Of a stretch of 37,631 nt of DNA, positions 10,347-19,889 are shown one piece after another; position 1 is the stretch's first letter; every line of letters starts with the position of its first letter. The DNA lies in contig CAMDCI010000005.1 in assembly GCA_945889715.1 (NCBI GenBank), positions 1-37,631 on the forward strand. Reading direction: 5' to 3'. Position numbers and translations under genes: made by a program. The DNA is from Bifidobacterium breve. GTDB taxonomy: Bacteria > Actinomycetota > Acidimicrobiia > Acidimicrobiales > Ilumatobacteraceae. The notes under the pieces are model-generated. The model ran no database searches and was not told the DNA's origin. It saw only the letters and a program-made list of their open reading frames with translations.

Positions 10347-10894
10347 GAGTCTGCACTCCCCCGCATCACATTTTCAAGTCGAGTTTGGTAGGCGCCGTCT
10401 TGAATATCGTGTGCCCACATCACTAACGCATCTTCGGTGTTTTCGTAATAACGCTGGCGAACTCCGGCCGGAGCAAAACCGAAATGCCGATATAACTCTT
10501 GGGCCGCAGTGTTACTCACTCGCACTTCAAGAGTGAGAGCCTCAGACTTGTGCACAATTGCCTGTTGCGCAATGTGTGCCATCAACAAACGGGCGATTCC
10601 TTGGCGATGCCGATTTGGTTCAACAGCGATATTGGTGACGTGTGCTTCATCAAGAGCAAACATCAGACCGGCATAACCCACAACCTGTTCACCGTCTTTG
10701 GCAACAACGTAATAACGCTCACCACGACGCGATAAATCAATTTCGCTCGAGAAAACGCCAGACGTCCACGGTTTTGGATACACGCGTTCTTCAATCGCCA
10801 AAATTTCACGCACATGACGACGACGCATGGGTTCGATGGAAATGCCATTGGCGTCGCCACTCGTTGATTTCAAGAAGCGCGACACAATGCTCAT
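10343..10894 (-). CDS. rimI: Ribosomal-protein-alanine N-acetyltransferase RimI-like (GNAT)
   Basis: MRRRHVREILAIEERVYPKPWTSGVF...TNIAVEPNRHRQGIARLLM; located between tsaD and tsaB. Confidence 0.9.
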   Translation of the reverse strand: MSIVSRFLKSTSGDANGISIEPMRRRHVREILAIEERVYPKPWTSGVFSSEIDLSRRGERYYVVAKDGEQVVGYAGLMFALDEAHVTNIAVEPNRHRQGIARLLMAHIAQQAIVHKSEALTLEVRVSNTAAQELYRHFGFAPAGVRQRYYENTEDALVMWAHDIQDGAYQTRLENVMRGSADS

Positions 10895-11613
10895 CGTCCG
10901 GCTCCAGAGTTACGCGTGGTCCAATTGATTTCTGCATCGGGTTGACGCAAGTACAGGGCCTGAACTTCGTGGGGCTCAACCCATTCCTCTTTCAGTGCAA
11001 GAGGATGAGCCATTTCAACCAAGGACGATGCGCCGGGGAATGAATACGACAAGCCAGCGAAATCGGTTGCGAACCCAGCAACAATTTCTTCGTGATAACG
11101 CACTGCGCCGTCGCCCACGCACAAGGTTTCTTGGCCTCGTCCTAAAAGGTCAGAGATCAGATCATCAACAGATCCAACGGTGGGTTCAAGTACACGTTGA
11201 ATACCATTGTCGTTTTGGCGAAAGAACGCGTAGAACACTTCACCCTTACGCGCATCGATCACTGACGCAATGAGTTGATCGGTTCGTCGCAATGGATAGG
11301 CCAAAAGATCAAGGCTTGACATCGCGATCATCGGAACATGCAGTGCAAGTGCAACGGCTTTGGCCGCAGCGATTCCGACCCGCATACCAGTAAACAATCC
11401 TGGGCCAACGTCTACCGCAACAACTGCAACTTCATCAATCTTGACATCAGCTTGCCGGCACAGAAATTCGATCGCTGGAGTAAGCGTTTCGGCATGGCGA
11501 CGACCCCGAGTGATATCAATTGAGCCAAGCACACCATCGTGATCGCCAAGCGCAACACTGACGCGTTCGGTAACTGTTTCAATTCCGAGTGTGAGCATGG
11601 CTCTAGTCCTCAA
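10891..11613 (-). CDS. tsaB: TsaB, t6A biosynthesis subunit
   Basis: LTLGIETVTERVSVALGD, DVGPGLFTGMRVGIAAAKAVALALHVPMIAMSSLD. Confidence 0.92.
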   Translation of the reverse strand: MRTRAMLTLGIETVTERVSVALGDHDGVLGSIDITRGRRHAETLTPAIEFLCRQADVKIDEVAVVAVDVGPGLFTGMRVGIAAAKAVALALHVPMIAMSSLDLLAYPLRRTDQLIASVIDARKGEVFYAFFRQNDNGIQRVLEPTVGSVDDLISDLLGRGQETLCVGDGAVRYHEEIVAGFATDFAGLSYSFPGASSLVEMAHPLALKEEWVEPHEVQALYLRQPDAEINWTTRNSGAGR

Positions 11614-12091
11614 GCCATAACGTTAGAGCAGTCTTCAAACGTTCAAGACGCGATGCCCATTGCGTGCCGACACTGTGAACAACAACAGAGCGTTCGTTGT
11701 CGGCATGTTCGGGATTGTGGCGCAAAAAAACTTCGAGATGATCACCCAACAACTCAGAAGCAACATCGCCCCATTCGACAAGCATCACCCCATCTTCATC
11801 AACCATTTCATGCAGTGCTAGATCAGAAACTTCAGACATTTTGTCGAGACGATAGAGATCGGCATGGTGCAACGTCACGCGACCGGTGTCGTAGGTGTGC
11901 ACCAACGTGAAGGTCGGACTCGTGATGGGTTCGTCGACCCCGAGAGCCGCGCCGAAGCCTTGGGCGAAAGCAGTTTTTCCGGCACCCATTTCGCCCGCCA
12001 GAACAATGATGTCTCCCGTGCGACTCAATTGCGCAATGGCTTCTGCAACACCATGGGTGTCTTCAAGCGACTGAACCAAGAGCGAAATCAC
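11603..12091 (-). CDS. tsaE: TsaE, t6A biosynthesis ATPase
   Basis: Walker A LAGEMGAGKTAFAQG, ITSPTFTLVHTYDTGRVTLHHADLYRL, MLVEWGD. Confidence 0.93.
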   Translation of the reverse strand: MISLLVQSLEDTHGVAEAIAQLSRTGDIIVLAGEMGAGKTAFAQGFGAALGVDEPITSPTFTLVHTYDTGRVTLHHADLYRLDKMSEVSDLALHEMVDEDGVMLVEWGDVASELLGDHLEVFLRHNPEHADNERSVVVHSVGTQWASRLERLKTALTLWLED

Positions 12092-12100
12092 TCTAAAAGC

Positions 12101-13222
12101 CTAACGGTAGTGACGCTGGAGGCGGTTCGAGAGGCCACAGACGATTTCGTAGCCAACCGTCTCAAGTCGACTACCCCATTCATTGGCAGAAACCGATTCG
12201 GCCCCTTGTGTCCCAATAAGTACAACCTCGTCACCAACAGCAACGACATGATCACCGACGTCAACCATCAACTGGTCCATCGTGACAACTCCGACGATGG
12301 GACAACGACGTCCACCAATCAATACTTCTCCACCAACTGCCGACAATCGCCGCGATACTCCATCGGCATAACCCAGTGGAACAGTCGCTACCGTCGTAGC
12401 TAATTCAAAATGGTGTCGCTGCCCATAAGAAACGCCCTCACCAGCAGCAACTTTTTTCACAAAGGTAATGCGAGCCTTCAACGATAACGCTGGACGCAAT
12501 TGGGTGCACAGATGCTCAATCGCAATATCTGGAGCAATGCCGTACAGCGCAATACCTACACGCACCATGTCACGATGCGACTGATTGCGCGTAATCGTTC
12601 CTGCCGAATTAGCAATATGAATCCAGCCCGTTTCAACACCAGCATTGTGTAATGCAGCAATGGTTGTATCAAACTTCATAATTTGTCGATCAGTGAAATC
12701 ACTTTCGAGATCATCTGCACTCGCCAGATGTGTAAAGACTCCACCCAAAACAAGTTCGGGCGACCGAGCCATAATGCGCCCACTCAATTCGACGGCATCA
12801 CTCGGCTTACATCCGACTCGATTCATACCAGTGTCAATCTTCAGGTGTACTTCTTGACCAACAACGTTGCGTAGTCGCGCTTCATGTTCTAGCGCATCAA
12901 TAAACGAAACCGAATATGCCGTTGCGATCAGACCATGTGCAACGATGTCGCCCACTTGATCGAGGGGTTGTTCTGACAAAACAAGAATCGGACTTTCAAT
13001 ACCAGCGCGGCGTAACTCAATTCCTTCTTGAACTAACGCAACACATAGCCCGTGGGCTCCAGCTTCAAGAGCAGCTTCGGCAACTTGAACAGCACCATGG
13101 CCGTAGCCATTGGCTTTCACGACGGCCATGACCTTGGCATCGCCGACCAAAGAGCACAGATAGCCAACGTTGTGGCGAACCGCATCGAGATCAATATCAA
13201 TCCAAGCCGCTCGAGCGCCCAT
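12101..13222 (-). CDS. alr: Alanine racemase
   Basis: AWIDIDLDAVRHNVGYL, VMAVVKANGYGHGAVQVA, LKIDTGMNRVG, GYADGVSRRLS. Confidence 0.96.
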   Translation of the reverse strand: MGARAAWIDIDLDAVRHNVGYLCSLVGDAKVMAVVKANGYGHGAVQVAEAALEAGAHGLCVALVQEGIELRRAGIESPILVLSEQPLDQVGDIVAHGLIATAYSVSFIDALEHEARLRNVVGQEVHLKIDTGMNRVGCKPSDAVELSGRIMARSPELVLGGVFTHLASADDLESDFTDRQIMKFDTTIAALHNAGVETGWIHIANSAGTITRNQSHRDMVRVGIALYGIAPDIAIEHLCTQLRPALSLKARITFVKKVAAGEGVSYGQRHHFELATTVATVPLGYADGVSRRLSAVGGEVLIGGRRCPIVGVVTMDQLMVDVGDHVVAVGDEVVLIGTQGAESVSANEWGSRLETVGYEIVCGLSNRLQRHYR

Positions 13223-13224
13223 TT

Positions 13225-14622
13225 TCAGTCCTGTGAACCAACATGTCGCATGTGCGACAAAGCCAACGGAATGAGGTCTACCAAATCTGAGGCAATCAAA
13301 CCTTCATTGGCAGTAAACAACGACGCGGCGTATCCATGAATCCAGGCTCCACTTGCCGCAGCGTGAAAAGGTTCAACTCCTTGGGCTAACAATGCACCGA
13401 TAATTCCGGCCAAAACATCGCCAGTTCCGGCGGTCGCCAAACGTTGATCGCCGTTTGCCACCATCAAGACTTCGCCAGAAGGTTCGGCAACAATTGTTGT
13501 TGTCCCTTTTAATAGGCAAACACAGTTTGTATCACTCGCTAGACGACGAGCACTTGTAATGCGATCATGCGACGGCGCATAACCAAGAAGAGTGGTGTAT
13601 TCGCCATCGTGTGGAGTTAAGACAGTTCCTGCCGCACGCGACCGCACGATGTCGCGCGCTCCTTCTCCGCCCCAAGCAACAGCAAATAGTCCATCGCCAT
13701 CAATGACCATCGGAATATGTGCACCAGCAATAATGCGTCGTGCTTCACTCACAGTTCCTTCATCGCGACCAAGTCCTGGTCCGATGACTATCGCCTTAAA
13801 ACGGGATAGGTCGTCAAGTACTTCATGTGACCAGCCCAGTGCAGGTAATGCCCGTCGCACAATTTCGGTTGGTGTACTGCGGTCGCTCACGATGCCGGGC
13901 GAAGCAACATGCACGATTCCTGCACCCGATCGAATCGCGGCAGCACTGCACAAATTGGCGGCACCCATCATTCCTGAACTTCCAGCAACTGCGTACAACG
14001 CCGCTTTCCATTTGTGCGAATCAAATGGGCGCTGCGGAACCCATTGTGAAACGTCGCTACGTTCGACTTCGTTGATATCAACGTTGCCCATACCAAGGTT
14101 GATACCGATATCAACAAGCTCAACTTCACCACACAAGGCTCGCCCCGCGCCTAATAGCAATCCCGGCTTCAAGGCCACGAACGTCACGGTGCGAGTGGCC
14201 TGCCATGTATCCGGTGCAGCGAGACCAGTCAGTCCATCAATTCCGCTCGGAATATCAACTGCCAAAACCGGAACGCCTTGGGTCGATGGCGGACTCCAGT
14301 CGTCACGAAAACCAGTACCGAAGGCTGCATCAATGATGAGGTCACTGACTGGCAAACGTAACGGCATGTTTTCGGCATTGATGACGTGCACACGTACGCC
14401 TTGATCAGCAAGTAAGCGAGCGGTCACGCGTCCATCAGCACCATTATTTCCTTTACCAGTAATCACGACGACGGTGCGCCCGTACAAGCCACCCATCATG
14501 CGCTTGGCAGCGCGTGCCACAGCGGCACCGGCACGACCAATCAAAATCTCAATAGGAGTTCCGGCGGTGATCGCCTCAGTATCAAGTACGTGCATCTGTT
14601 TGGGAGTGAGCACGGGGCGCAT
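13225..14622 (-). CDS. nnr: Bifunctional NAD(P)H-hydrate epimerase / ADP-dependent NAD(P)H-hydrate dehydratase
   Basis: Epimerase VVVITGKGNNGADGRVTARLL; dehydratase VIGPGLGRDEG, TPHDGEYTTLLG, GTGDVLAGIIGALLAQG; start set to ATG at 14622 to avoid overlap with acpS. Confidence 0.92.
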   Translation of the reverse strand: MRPVLTPKQMHVLDTEAITAGTPIEILIGRAGAAVARAAKRMMGGLYGRTVVVITGKGNNGADGRVTARLLADQGVRVHVINAENMPLRLPVSDLIIDAAFGTGFRDDWSPPSTQGVPVLAVDIPSGIDGLTGLAAPDTWQATRTVTFVALKPGLLLGAGRALCGEVELVDIGINLGMGNVDINEVERSDVSQWVPQRPFDSHKWKAALYAVAGSSGMMGAANLCSAAAIRSGAGIVHVASPGIVSDRSTPTEIVRRALPALGWSHEVLDDLSRFKAIVIGPGLGRDEGTVSEARRIIAGAHIPMVIDGDGLFAVAWGGEGARDIVRSRAAGTVLTPHDGEYTTLLGYAPSHDRITSARRLASDTNCVCLLKGTTTIVAEPSGEVLMVANGDQRLATAGTGDVLAGIIGALLAQGVEPFHAAASGAWIHGYAASLFTANEGLIASDLVDLIPLALSHMRHVGSQD

Positions 14623-14650
14623 AACTAGATCGTATGCCTTAGAGACTGGT

Positions 14651-15031
14651 CTACGGCAGTGATCGGACAGCAATCACATAGGCAATTGCCGTGCTTGCAG
14701 TATGTGTGATCGAGAGATGCCAGTCGGTGACGCCGAGTTCGTTTGCAATCTGCTGAGCCCGACCCGTGACCGCAAGTGTTGGGCGCCCAGAATCGGCTCG
14801 TTGTACCCACACATCATGAAATTCGAAAGCACCGAGCCCGACACCCATCGCCTTCATCACAGCTTCACGCGCTGCGAAACGGGCAGCCAACGAAGCAGTT
14901 GGGTCATCGTGAGGTTCGACGTAATCAAGTTCTTCACTTGTGAAGAGTCGCGACTTCATTGAAGGGGTTCGTTCAAGCGACCGACGAAAGCGATCTATCT
15001 CAACTGCATCGACTCCGATACCAACAATCAT
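14651..15031 (-). CDS. acpS: Holo-[acyl-carrier-protein] synthase
   Basis: MIVGIGVDAVEIDRF, LFTSEELDY, AARFAAREAVMKAMG, HLSITHTASTAIAYVI. Confidence 0.95.
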   Translation of the reverse strand: MIVGIGVDAVEIDRFRRSLERTPSMKSRLFTSEELDYVEPHDDPTASLAARFAAREAVMKAMGVGLGAFEFHDVWVQRADSGRPTLAVTGRAQQIANELGVTDWHLSITHTASTAIAYVIAVRSLP

Positions 15032-15041
15032 CGAGATCTAC

Positions 15042-18000
15042 TCACGATGAAGCGCGGCGCCAGCGGTCGGCCATTTCGCTGATCGGCAAGATCAACAAAT
15101 CTGCCACCGACAATTCGCTCAGCAAATCGTCGCGCATTTCGCCTTCGGTTTCTGAAACCCAGTCGACCAAGCGATCGTAACGACGGTCGTATCCCTGCAA
15201 CACACCTCGCATGACCGGTGCATTGAGCCGATCAAAGAAACGTACGTGCAACAAGGTGATCCCGATTGTCTGACCGGCTTTGACTTCAGGAATAAAGATC
15301 ACTGTGCGTCCGTCACTTCGACCACGAGCAACCAAGACTTCGCGTTCGCTCGCTACTCGACGCTTGGTACCGACCAAAGATGGATTGCGATCAACTCGGC
15401 TCGGAACATCACGAGATAGTCCACCGCGATCAACAATTGCGATCGTTGCACGTGTGCCCGATGGATCGCCATCAATGCTGTAACGCGTATAACCAACAAC
15501 TGCCTCAACAGCTGGATCAAGATCGGCCAAAACCTTGAGCGTGCGATATGCCAAAACATCGCGCCCCGCACCAGTGGCCAATACTTCTTGAACCAAGGCT
15601 CGGTCCATGACGCCTTCATCGCTTCGACTAATTCCGACAGTGACTGTTTTGGCCTGATGCTTGATCGCATCAATAGGTCGTGTGAGTTCTTCAATCGCGC
15701 GAGTCAAAGCCAAAGTGAGATCGTCAATCAATGCCGACGGCGTACCGACTTTGCCAGTTTCATTTTGGTAGGCCTCAACCGGTGATACATCAAGCACAAC
15801 ACGAAGCATTGAAGCTAAGCGCACGGCTGTGCTGGCTTCAAGATGCCCGTCGTAGGTTCCGGCACGCAGAGTTTCATTAAAGCGCTCAGCGGCAATCACT
15901 AAACCAGACCTAACAACTTTCAAAACTGAGTCACCATCGGGGTTATGCAACACTGCAAACTCAACAACTTCTCGAGCTTCACGTAGTGCTCGGGCGAGCT
16001 CATCAATAGCACGAGCAGCTTCGTAGCCAAAAAGATGTCCAACGACTGCGCTCAACACAAAGGCCAACGTCGGATCAACATCAGGAACATCGATCACCGC
16101 AACCGCACTTGAGAAACGTGACTCGGACGCACTGGCGATCACAATAGGAGTGGCCTTGTGGGCGCGATAGATCGCAATCTCTTTGGCAACGTCGTCAGCA
16201 GTACTACCGGCGAGACCAGCTGCACATACGAGGATCAAAGGCTCACACGACAAGTCAATGTGTTTTTTATCTTCAGTGATGTCACACGAAATACTCTTGT
16301 AGCAAAGTTCGCTCAACTTGATACGAACTTCATTAGCCGCAATCGCATTTGGCCCGTTACCTACGACCGCCCAGTAACGCTTAGATGGCGCATATTTGTG
16401 AGCAACTTCAGCAACCTTTGCTCGTGCATCAATGACCGTGCGCATTGCAGTGGGAAGCTCGCGTAACGTCCGCAACAAATCATGCCGGCGTGAATCGGTA
16501 CCAAGCCCGGCCGCAACACTGACTGCACAAGCCAATAAAACACCCGCCGCGACCTGCGCATAAAATGCCTTCGTTGACGCGACACTCATTTCAACATCGC
16601 GACCATCGCTTGTGAACAACACGCCATCAGCCTTGTCACACAAATCGCTACCGCGTCGATTGACAATTGCCAGCACTGACGCACCGCGTGAACGCGCCAG
16701 GTCGACAGTGCGATTGGTGTCAGTTGTCGTTCCACTTTGGCTCACAGCGATGATGAGCGTGTCACTCATATCTAGTTGTAAGTGAAAACCACTGAGTTCA
16801 GTTGCAGTAATCGGATCAACGTCAAGTCCACCAGCACACAGTTCATCAAGAACTGTCGCGCAACTACGACCAGCAATTGCCGCGGTACCTTGGCCGATCA
16901 CCCGAACTTTGCAAATCGCACCCGATGCCAGTTGTTCAATAATGGACGTTGGCAAAGTCTTGGCACCGAGTGATGCGTGTAAGACACCGTCTCGCTCAAT
17001 GATCTTGCCGCGAAGAGTCTTGCGGAACGATTCAGGCGCCTCGCCGATTTCTTTCAGTAAGAAGTGCGGAGCATCACCACGATCGATATCGCGAGTTGTG
17101 ACTTCGGCAGTCACGAGTTCGTTTGACGAAATCGGCAAAATAGTTCCGTCGTAGGCAAGTCGCGTGACGCCAGAAAGATCTCCAGCGAGTGCTCCATCAA
17201 GAATGATGATTTGGCCTTTACTGTCGGTAAGTGACGAAGTGCTGGTGCCCTCACCATCAAGACGGAAGTATGTCGAAGTTTCTTCAACGACTCCGTAGGG
17301 TTCGCTCGCAACAATAAACAGGTCTTCAGCCACGCCAACAAACAATCCTTGACCGCTGCCACGTAGAGCGAACATCAGGCGATCAGGTTGATCGGTAGCG
17401 GCAGCACCAATAGCAACTGAGCCTTCAAATGACGCGACGCTACGACGGAAAGCTTCAACTGTGTCGCCGCAGGTCCGAGCATGCATATTCACTAACGCCG
17501 GAATCACTTTGGCATCAGTGGTGATTTGCCCAGGGAACGAGAGTCCGTGCGCAATTCGTAAATCACCATGATTATCAACATCGCCATTCAGCGCGGCGAC
17601 AACATAGGGATGCGTAGTTTCAAGATCATCAAGCTCACGCTCGCTGTTGACTGGGTGGGCATTGGGTTCGCTAATGATTCCCACACTCGCCCACCGCGTG
17701 TGTCCAACTAATGACAACCGAGCATTGGGATTCGAAAGTGCTAAACGCAACAAGTCATCTTCTTGAACGGCAGCACGCAACGCTTTGGTGTTGTCGCCTA
17801 GCTCACCAATTTCGGCGGCTGCCTTATAAACGAACGACAATGTGTCGTCAATCAAGCGCACCGATCGATTTTGAAAGAGTGCGTCATGTGCTCGTGCATT
17901 CAGGGCAGTCGATACCGAGGGATCATTCGCTGACAAACCATGGCCCCACACAAAAACATGGACTCCTGCCGAATCACGACCACGAACTTCAAGTCGATCA

Positions 18001-18452
18001 AGAGCCGAGAAGGCTTGCTGAATGGTGAGATATCCCGCGGCCGCAGCGATGCCAGCATCGCGTCCAGCCAAATCGCGCACGAGGCGCGCTGTGCGTAGAC
18101 GATCTTTCCCAATTGACCACGTGACATCACGCAGCGCAATGAGTGCAGCGGCATTTCGTTCAAGTTCGTCGGCGTCGGCAACGCTATTTTCAAGACCTTC
18201 GTCAATGGCTGTGATCGTCGCACCTACTTGGTCGAGACGACTTGTCATCGCATTCACTAATTCGTGATTGTCAATCAGGGCAACTGCCCCAGGGACACCC
18301 TTGAGAAGTTCGTTGACCTTGACAAGATGGGACGTGGCATCAACCATATTGCGACCACTGGCAATAGCCGCGTCAAGGAGTTGCACGATTTCGGCAACGG
18401 TGGGGGCACTACGCCGAGCGGGTCGACCGACCAAAGCGATGATGCCACACAT
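15042..18452 (-). CDS. glmS: Oversized glutamine-fructose-6-phosphate aminotransferase (GlmS-like) with two insertions and a C-terminal extension
   Basis: N-terminal MCGIIALVG; glutaminase motifs LEVRGRDSAGVHV, VGHTRWASVG, AALNGDVDNH, TTDAKVIPAL; SIS motifs HFLLKEIGEAPES, VSQSGTTTDT, SVASTKAFYAQ, KLSELCYKSISCDITEDKKH; late HQAKTVTVG resembling the GlmS C-terminal AKSVTVE; next to glmM. Start set to ATG at 18452 so Cys is residue 2. Confidence 0.85.
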   Translation of the reverse strand: MCGIIALVGRPARRSAPTVAEIVQLLDAAIASGRNMVDATSHLVKVNELLKGVPGAVALIDNHELVNAMTSRLDQVGATITAIDEGLENSVADADELERNAAALIALRDVTWSIGKDRLRTARLVRDLAGRDAGIAAAAGYLTIQQAFSALDRLEVRGRDSAGVHVFVWGHGLSANDPSVSTALNARAHDALFQNRSVRLIDDTLSFVYKAAAEIGELGDNTKALRAAVQEDDLLRLALSNPNARLSLVGHTRWASVGIISEPNAHPVNSERELDDLETTHPYVVAALNGDVDNHGDLRIAHGLSFPGQITTDAKVIPALVNMHARTCGDTVEAFRRSVASFEGSVAIGAAATDQPDRLMFALRGSGQGLFVGVAEDLFIVASEPYGVVEETSTYFRLDGEGTSTSSLTDSKGQIIILDGALAGDLSGVTRLAYDGTILPISSNELVTAEVTTRDIDRGDAPHFLLKEIGEAPESFRKTLRGKIIERDGVLHASLGAKTLPTSIIEQLASGAICKVRVIGQGTAAIAGRSCATVLDELCAGGLDVDPITATELSGFHLQLDMSDTLIIAVSQSGTTTDTNRTVDLARSRGASVLAIVNRRGSDLCDKADGVLFTSDGRDVEMSVASTKAFYAQVAAGVLLACAVSVAAGLGTDSRRHDLLRTLRELPTAMRTVIDARAKVAEVAHKYAPSKRYWAVVGNGPNAIAANEVRIKLSELCYKSISCDITEDKKHIDLSCEPLILVCAAGLAGSTADDVAKEIAIYRAHKATPIVIASASESRFSSAVAVIDVPDVDPTLAFVLSAVVGHLFGYEAARAIDELARALREAREVVEFAVLHNPDGDSVLKVVRSGLVIAAERFNETLRAGTYDGHLEASTAVRLASMLRVVLDVSPVEAYQNETGKVGTPSALIDDLTLALTRAIEELTRPIDAIKHQAKTVTVGISRSDEGVMDRALVQEVLATGAGRDVLAYRTLKVLADLDPAVEAVVGYTRYSIDGDPSGTRATIAIVDRGGLSRDVPSRVDRNPSLVGTKRRVASEREVLVARGRSDGRTVIFIPEVKAGQTIGITLLHVRFFDRLNAPVMRGVLQGYDRRYDRLVDWVSETEGEMRDDLLSELSVADLLILPISEMADRWRRASS

Positions 18453-18489
18453 GACGATCAGGTTACCGAACAACTACGCCGTGACAGGC

Positions 18490-19845
18490 TCACACGCATT
18501 TGTTGACAGCAACGGCAACCAGTCGATCAGCAACTTCATCGGCCAGTTGGCTCGTTGGAGCCTCAACCATGACCCGGATCAGTGGTTCTGTGCCACTTGC
18601 TCGCACCAAAACTCGCCCGTTCTCGCCCAAAAGTAATTCTTCAGCGGCGATTTCAGCGGCCAACAATTGCGCAACATCAAGAGGTCGCACTGCAACTTTG
18701 ACATTCTTCAAAACCTGCGGGAAGGTGTGCATCACCGATGTCGCGAGTTGTGAGAATTTCACGCCATCTTTTTCTTGCCGGCGCCGCACCAATTGCGCCA
18801 GAACTATTGATGCCAAAAGTCCATCACCCGTGGTCGCCAGGTCACGATGAATAATGTGACCGCTTTGTTCGCCACCAAGCACAAACCGACCAGACTCCAT
18901 GGCATCAAGCACATAGCGGTCGCCGACGGTCGTTGTCACGACGTTCACGCCTTCTTGATGCATCGCCTGATGGAAACCCAAATTTGACATCACCGTCACA
19001 ACAACGGTGTTATTGGCCAAGGTGTTGTGGTCACGCCGGTCGATCACTGACAAAGCAATCAGACGATCGCCATCAACGACTCGTCCGTTTTCATCAACAG
19101 CAATCAGGCGATCTCCGTCACCATCGAAGGCAAAACCAATATCAACTGAAACGCCGGTACCAGTACCACTCACAAATTCACACAACGTTTGCGGTGATGT
19201 TGCACCGCATGCGTCGTTGATGTTGCGACCGTTTGGTGCATCATTCATTGAGATCACATCGGCACCGAGTCGTTGTAACACCAGTGGCGCAACTTGGCTC
19301 ATGGCTCCGTTGGCCGAATCAATCACGACACGTAAACCAGCAAGTGATCCTTCGCCAAAAAGTTCAACAAGATGATCGACATACAAAGTCACCGCATCGC
19401 TACGACGAACGATCGCGCCAACGTCTGGTGCAGTCGACGTAGCGCCACTCAAAACTTTGTGTACTTCAGATTCGATGCGCTCTTGATCGGCATCGGTCAA
19501 TTTGCGCCCACCTGCGGCAAACACTTTGACACCGTTATCCGAAAACTTATTGTGCGACGCAGTAATCACTACACCAGGAACATTTTCCAGTTGCGCAATC
19601 AATGCAACTGCCGGCGTCGGCAATACACCAAGTTGTTCAACACGCACACCAACCGAAGCCGCACCAGCAGAAAACGCTGCTTCAAGAATGGGTCCAGATA
19701 CTCGAGGGTCGCGAGCGATCACCAAGCGCGGCGAACCAAGAACTGTGCCAACGGCGCGTCCAAGCGCAAGCGCGTATTCGGGAGTGATTTCACTAATAGC
19801 GACGCCACGAACACCATCGGTGCCAAATGTCGGAACAATAGACAT
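18490..19845 (-). CDS. glmM: Phosphoglucosamine mutase
   Basis: PTFGTDGVRGVA, VVITASHNKFSDNGVKVF, FDGDGDRLIAVDENG, LGGEQSGHII, VRASGTEPLIRVMVEA. Confidence 0.96.
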   Translation of the reverse strand: MSIVPTFGTDGVRGVAISEITPEYALALGRAVGTVLGSPRLVIARDPRVSGPILEAAFSAGAASVGVRVEQLGVLPTPAVALIAQLENVPGVVITASHNKFSDNGVKVFAAGGRKLTDADQERIESEVHKVLSGATSTAPDVGAIVRRSDAVTLYVDHLVELFGEGSLAGLRVVIDSANGAMSQVAPLVLQRLGADVISMNDAPNGRNINDACGATSPQTLCEFVSGTGTGVSVDIGFAFDGDGDRLIAVDENGRVVDGDRLIALSVIDRRDHNTLANNTVVVTVMSNLGFHQAMHQEGVNVVTTTVGDRYVLDAMESGRFVLGGEQSGHIIHRDLATTGDGLLASIVLAQLVRRRQEKDGVKFSQLATSVMHTFPQVLKNVKVAVRPLDVAQLLAAEIAAEELLLGENGRVLVRASGTEPLIRVMVEAPTSQLADEVADRLVAVAVNKCV

Positions 19846-19889
19846 ATATGACTGGGGCGGATTGTTTGCGCCCGACATGAAAGTCGCGA

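Noticed and set aside
13592-14404. 270-aa + strand ORF opposite nnr
   Set aside because: Antisense shadow ORF; nnr motifs on the - strand fully explain the region
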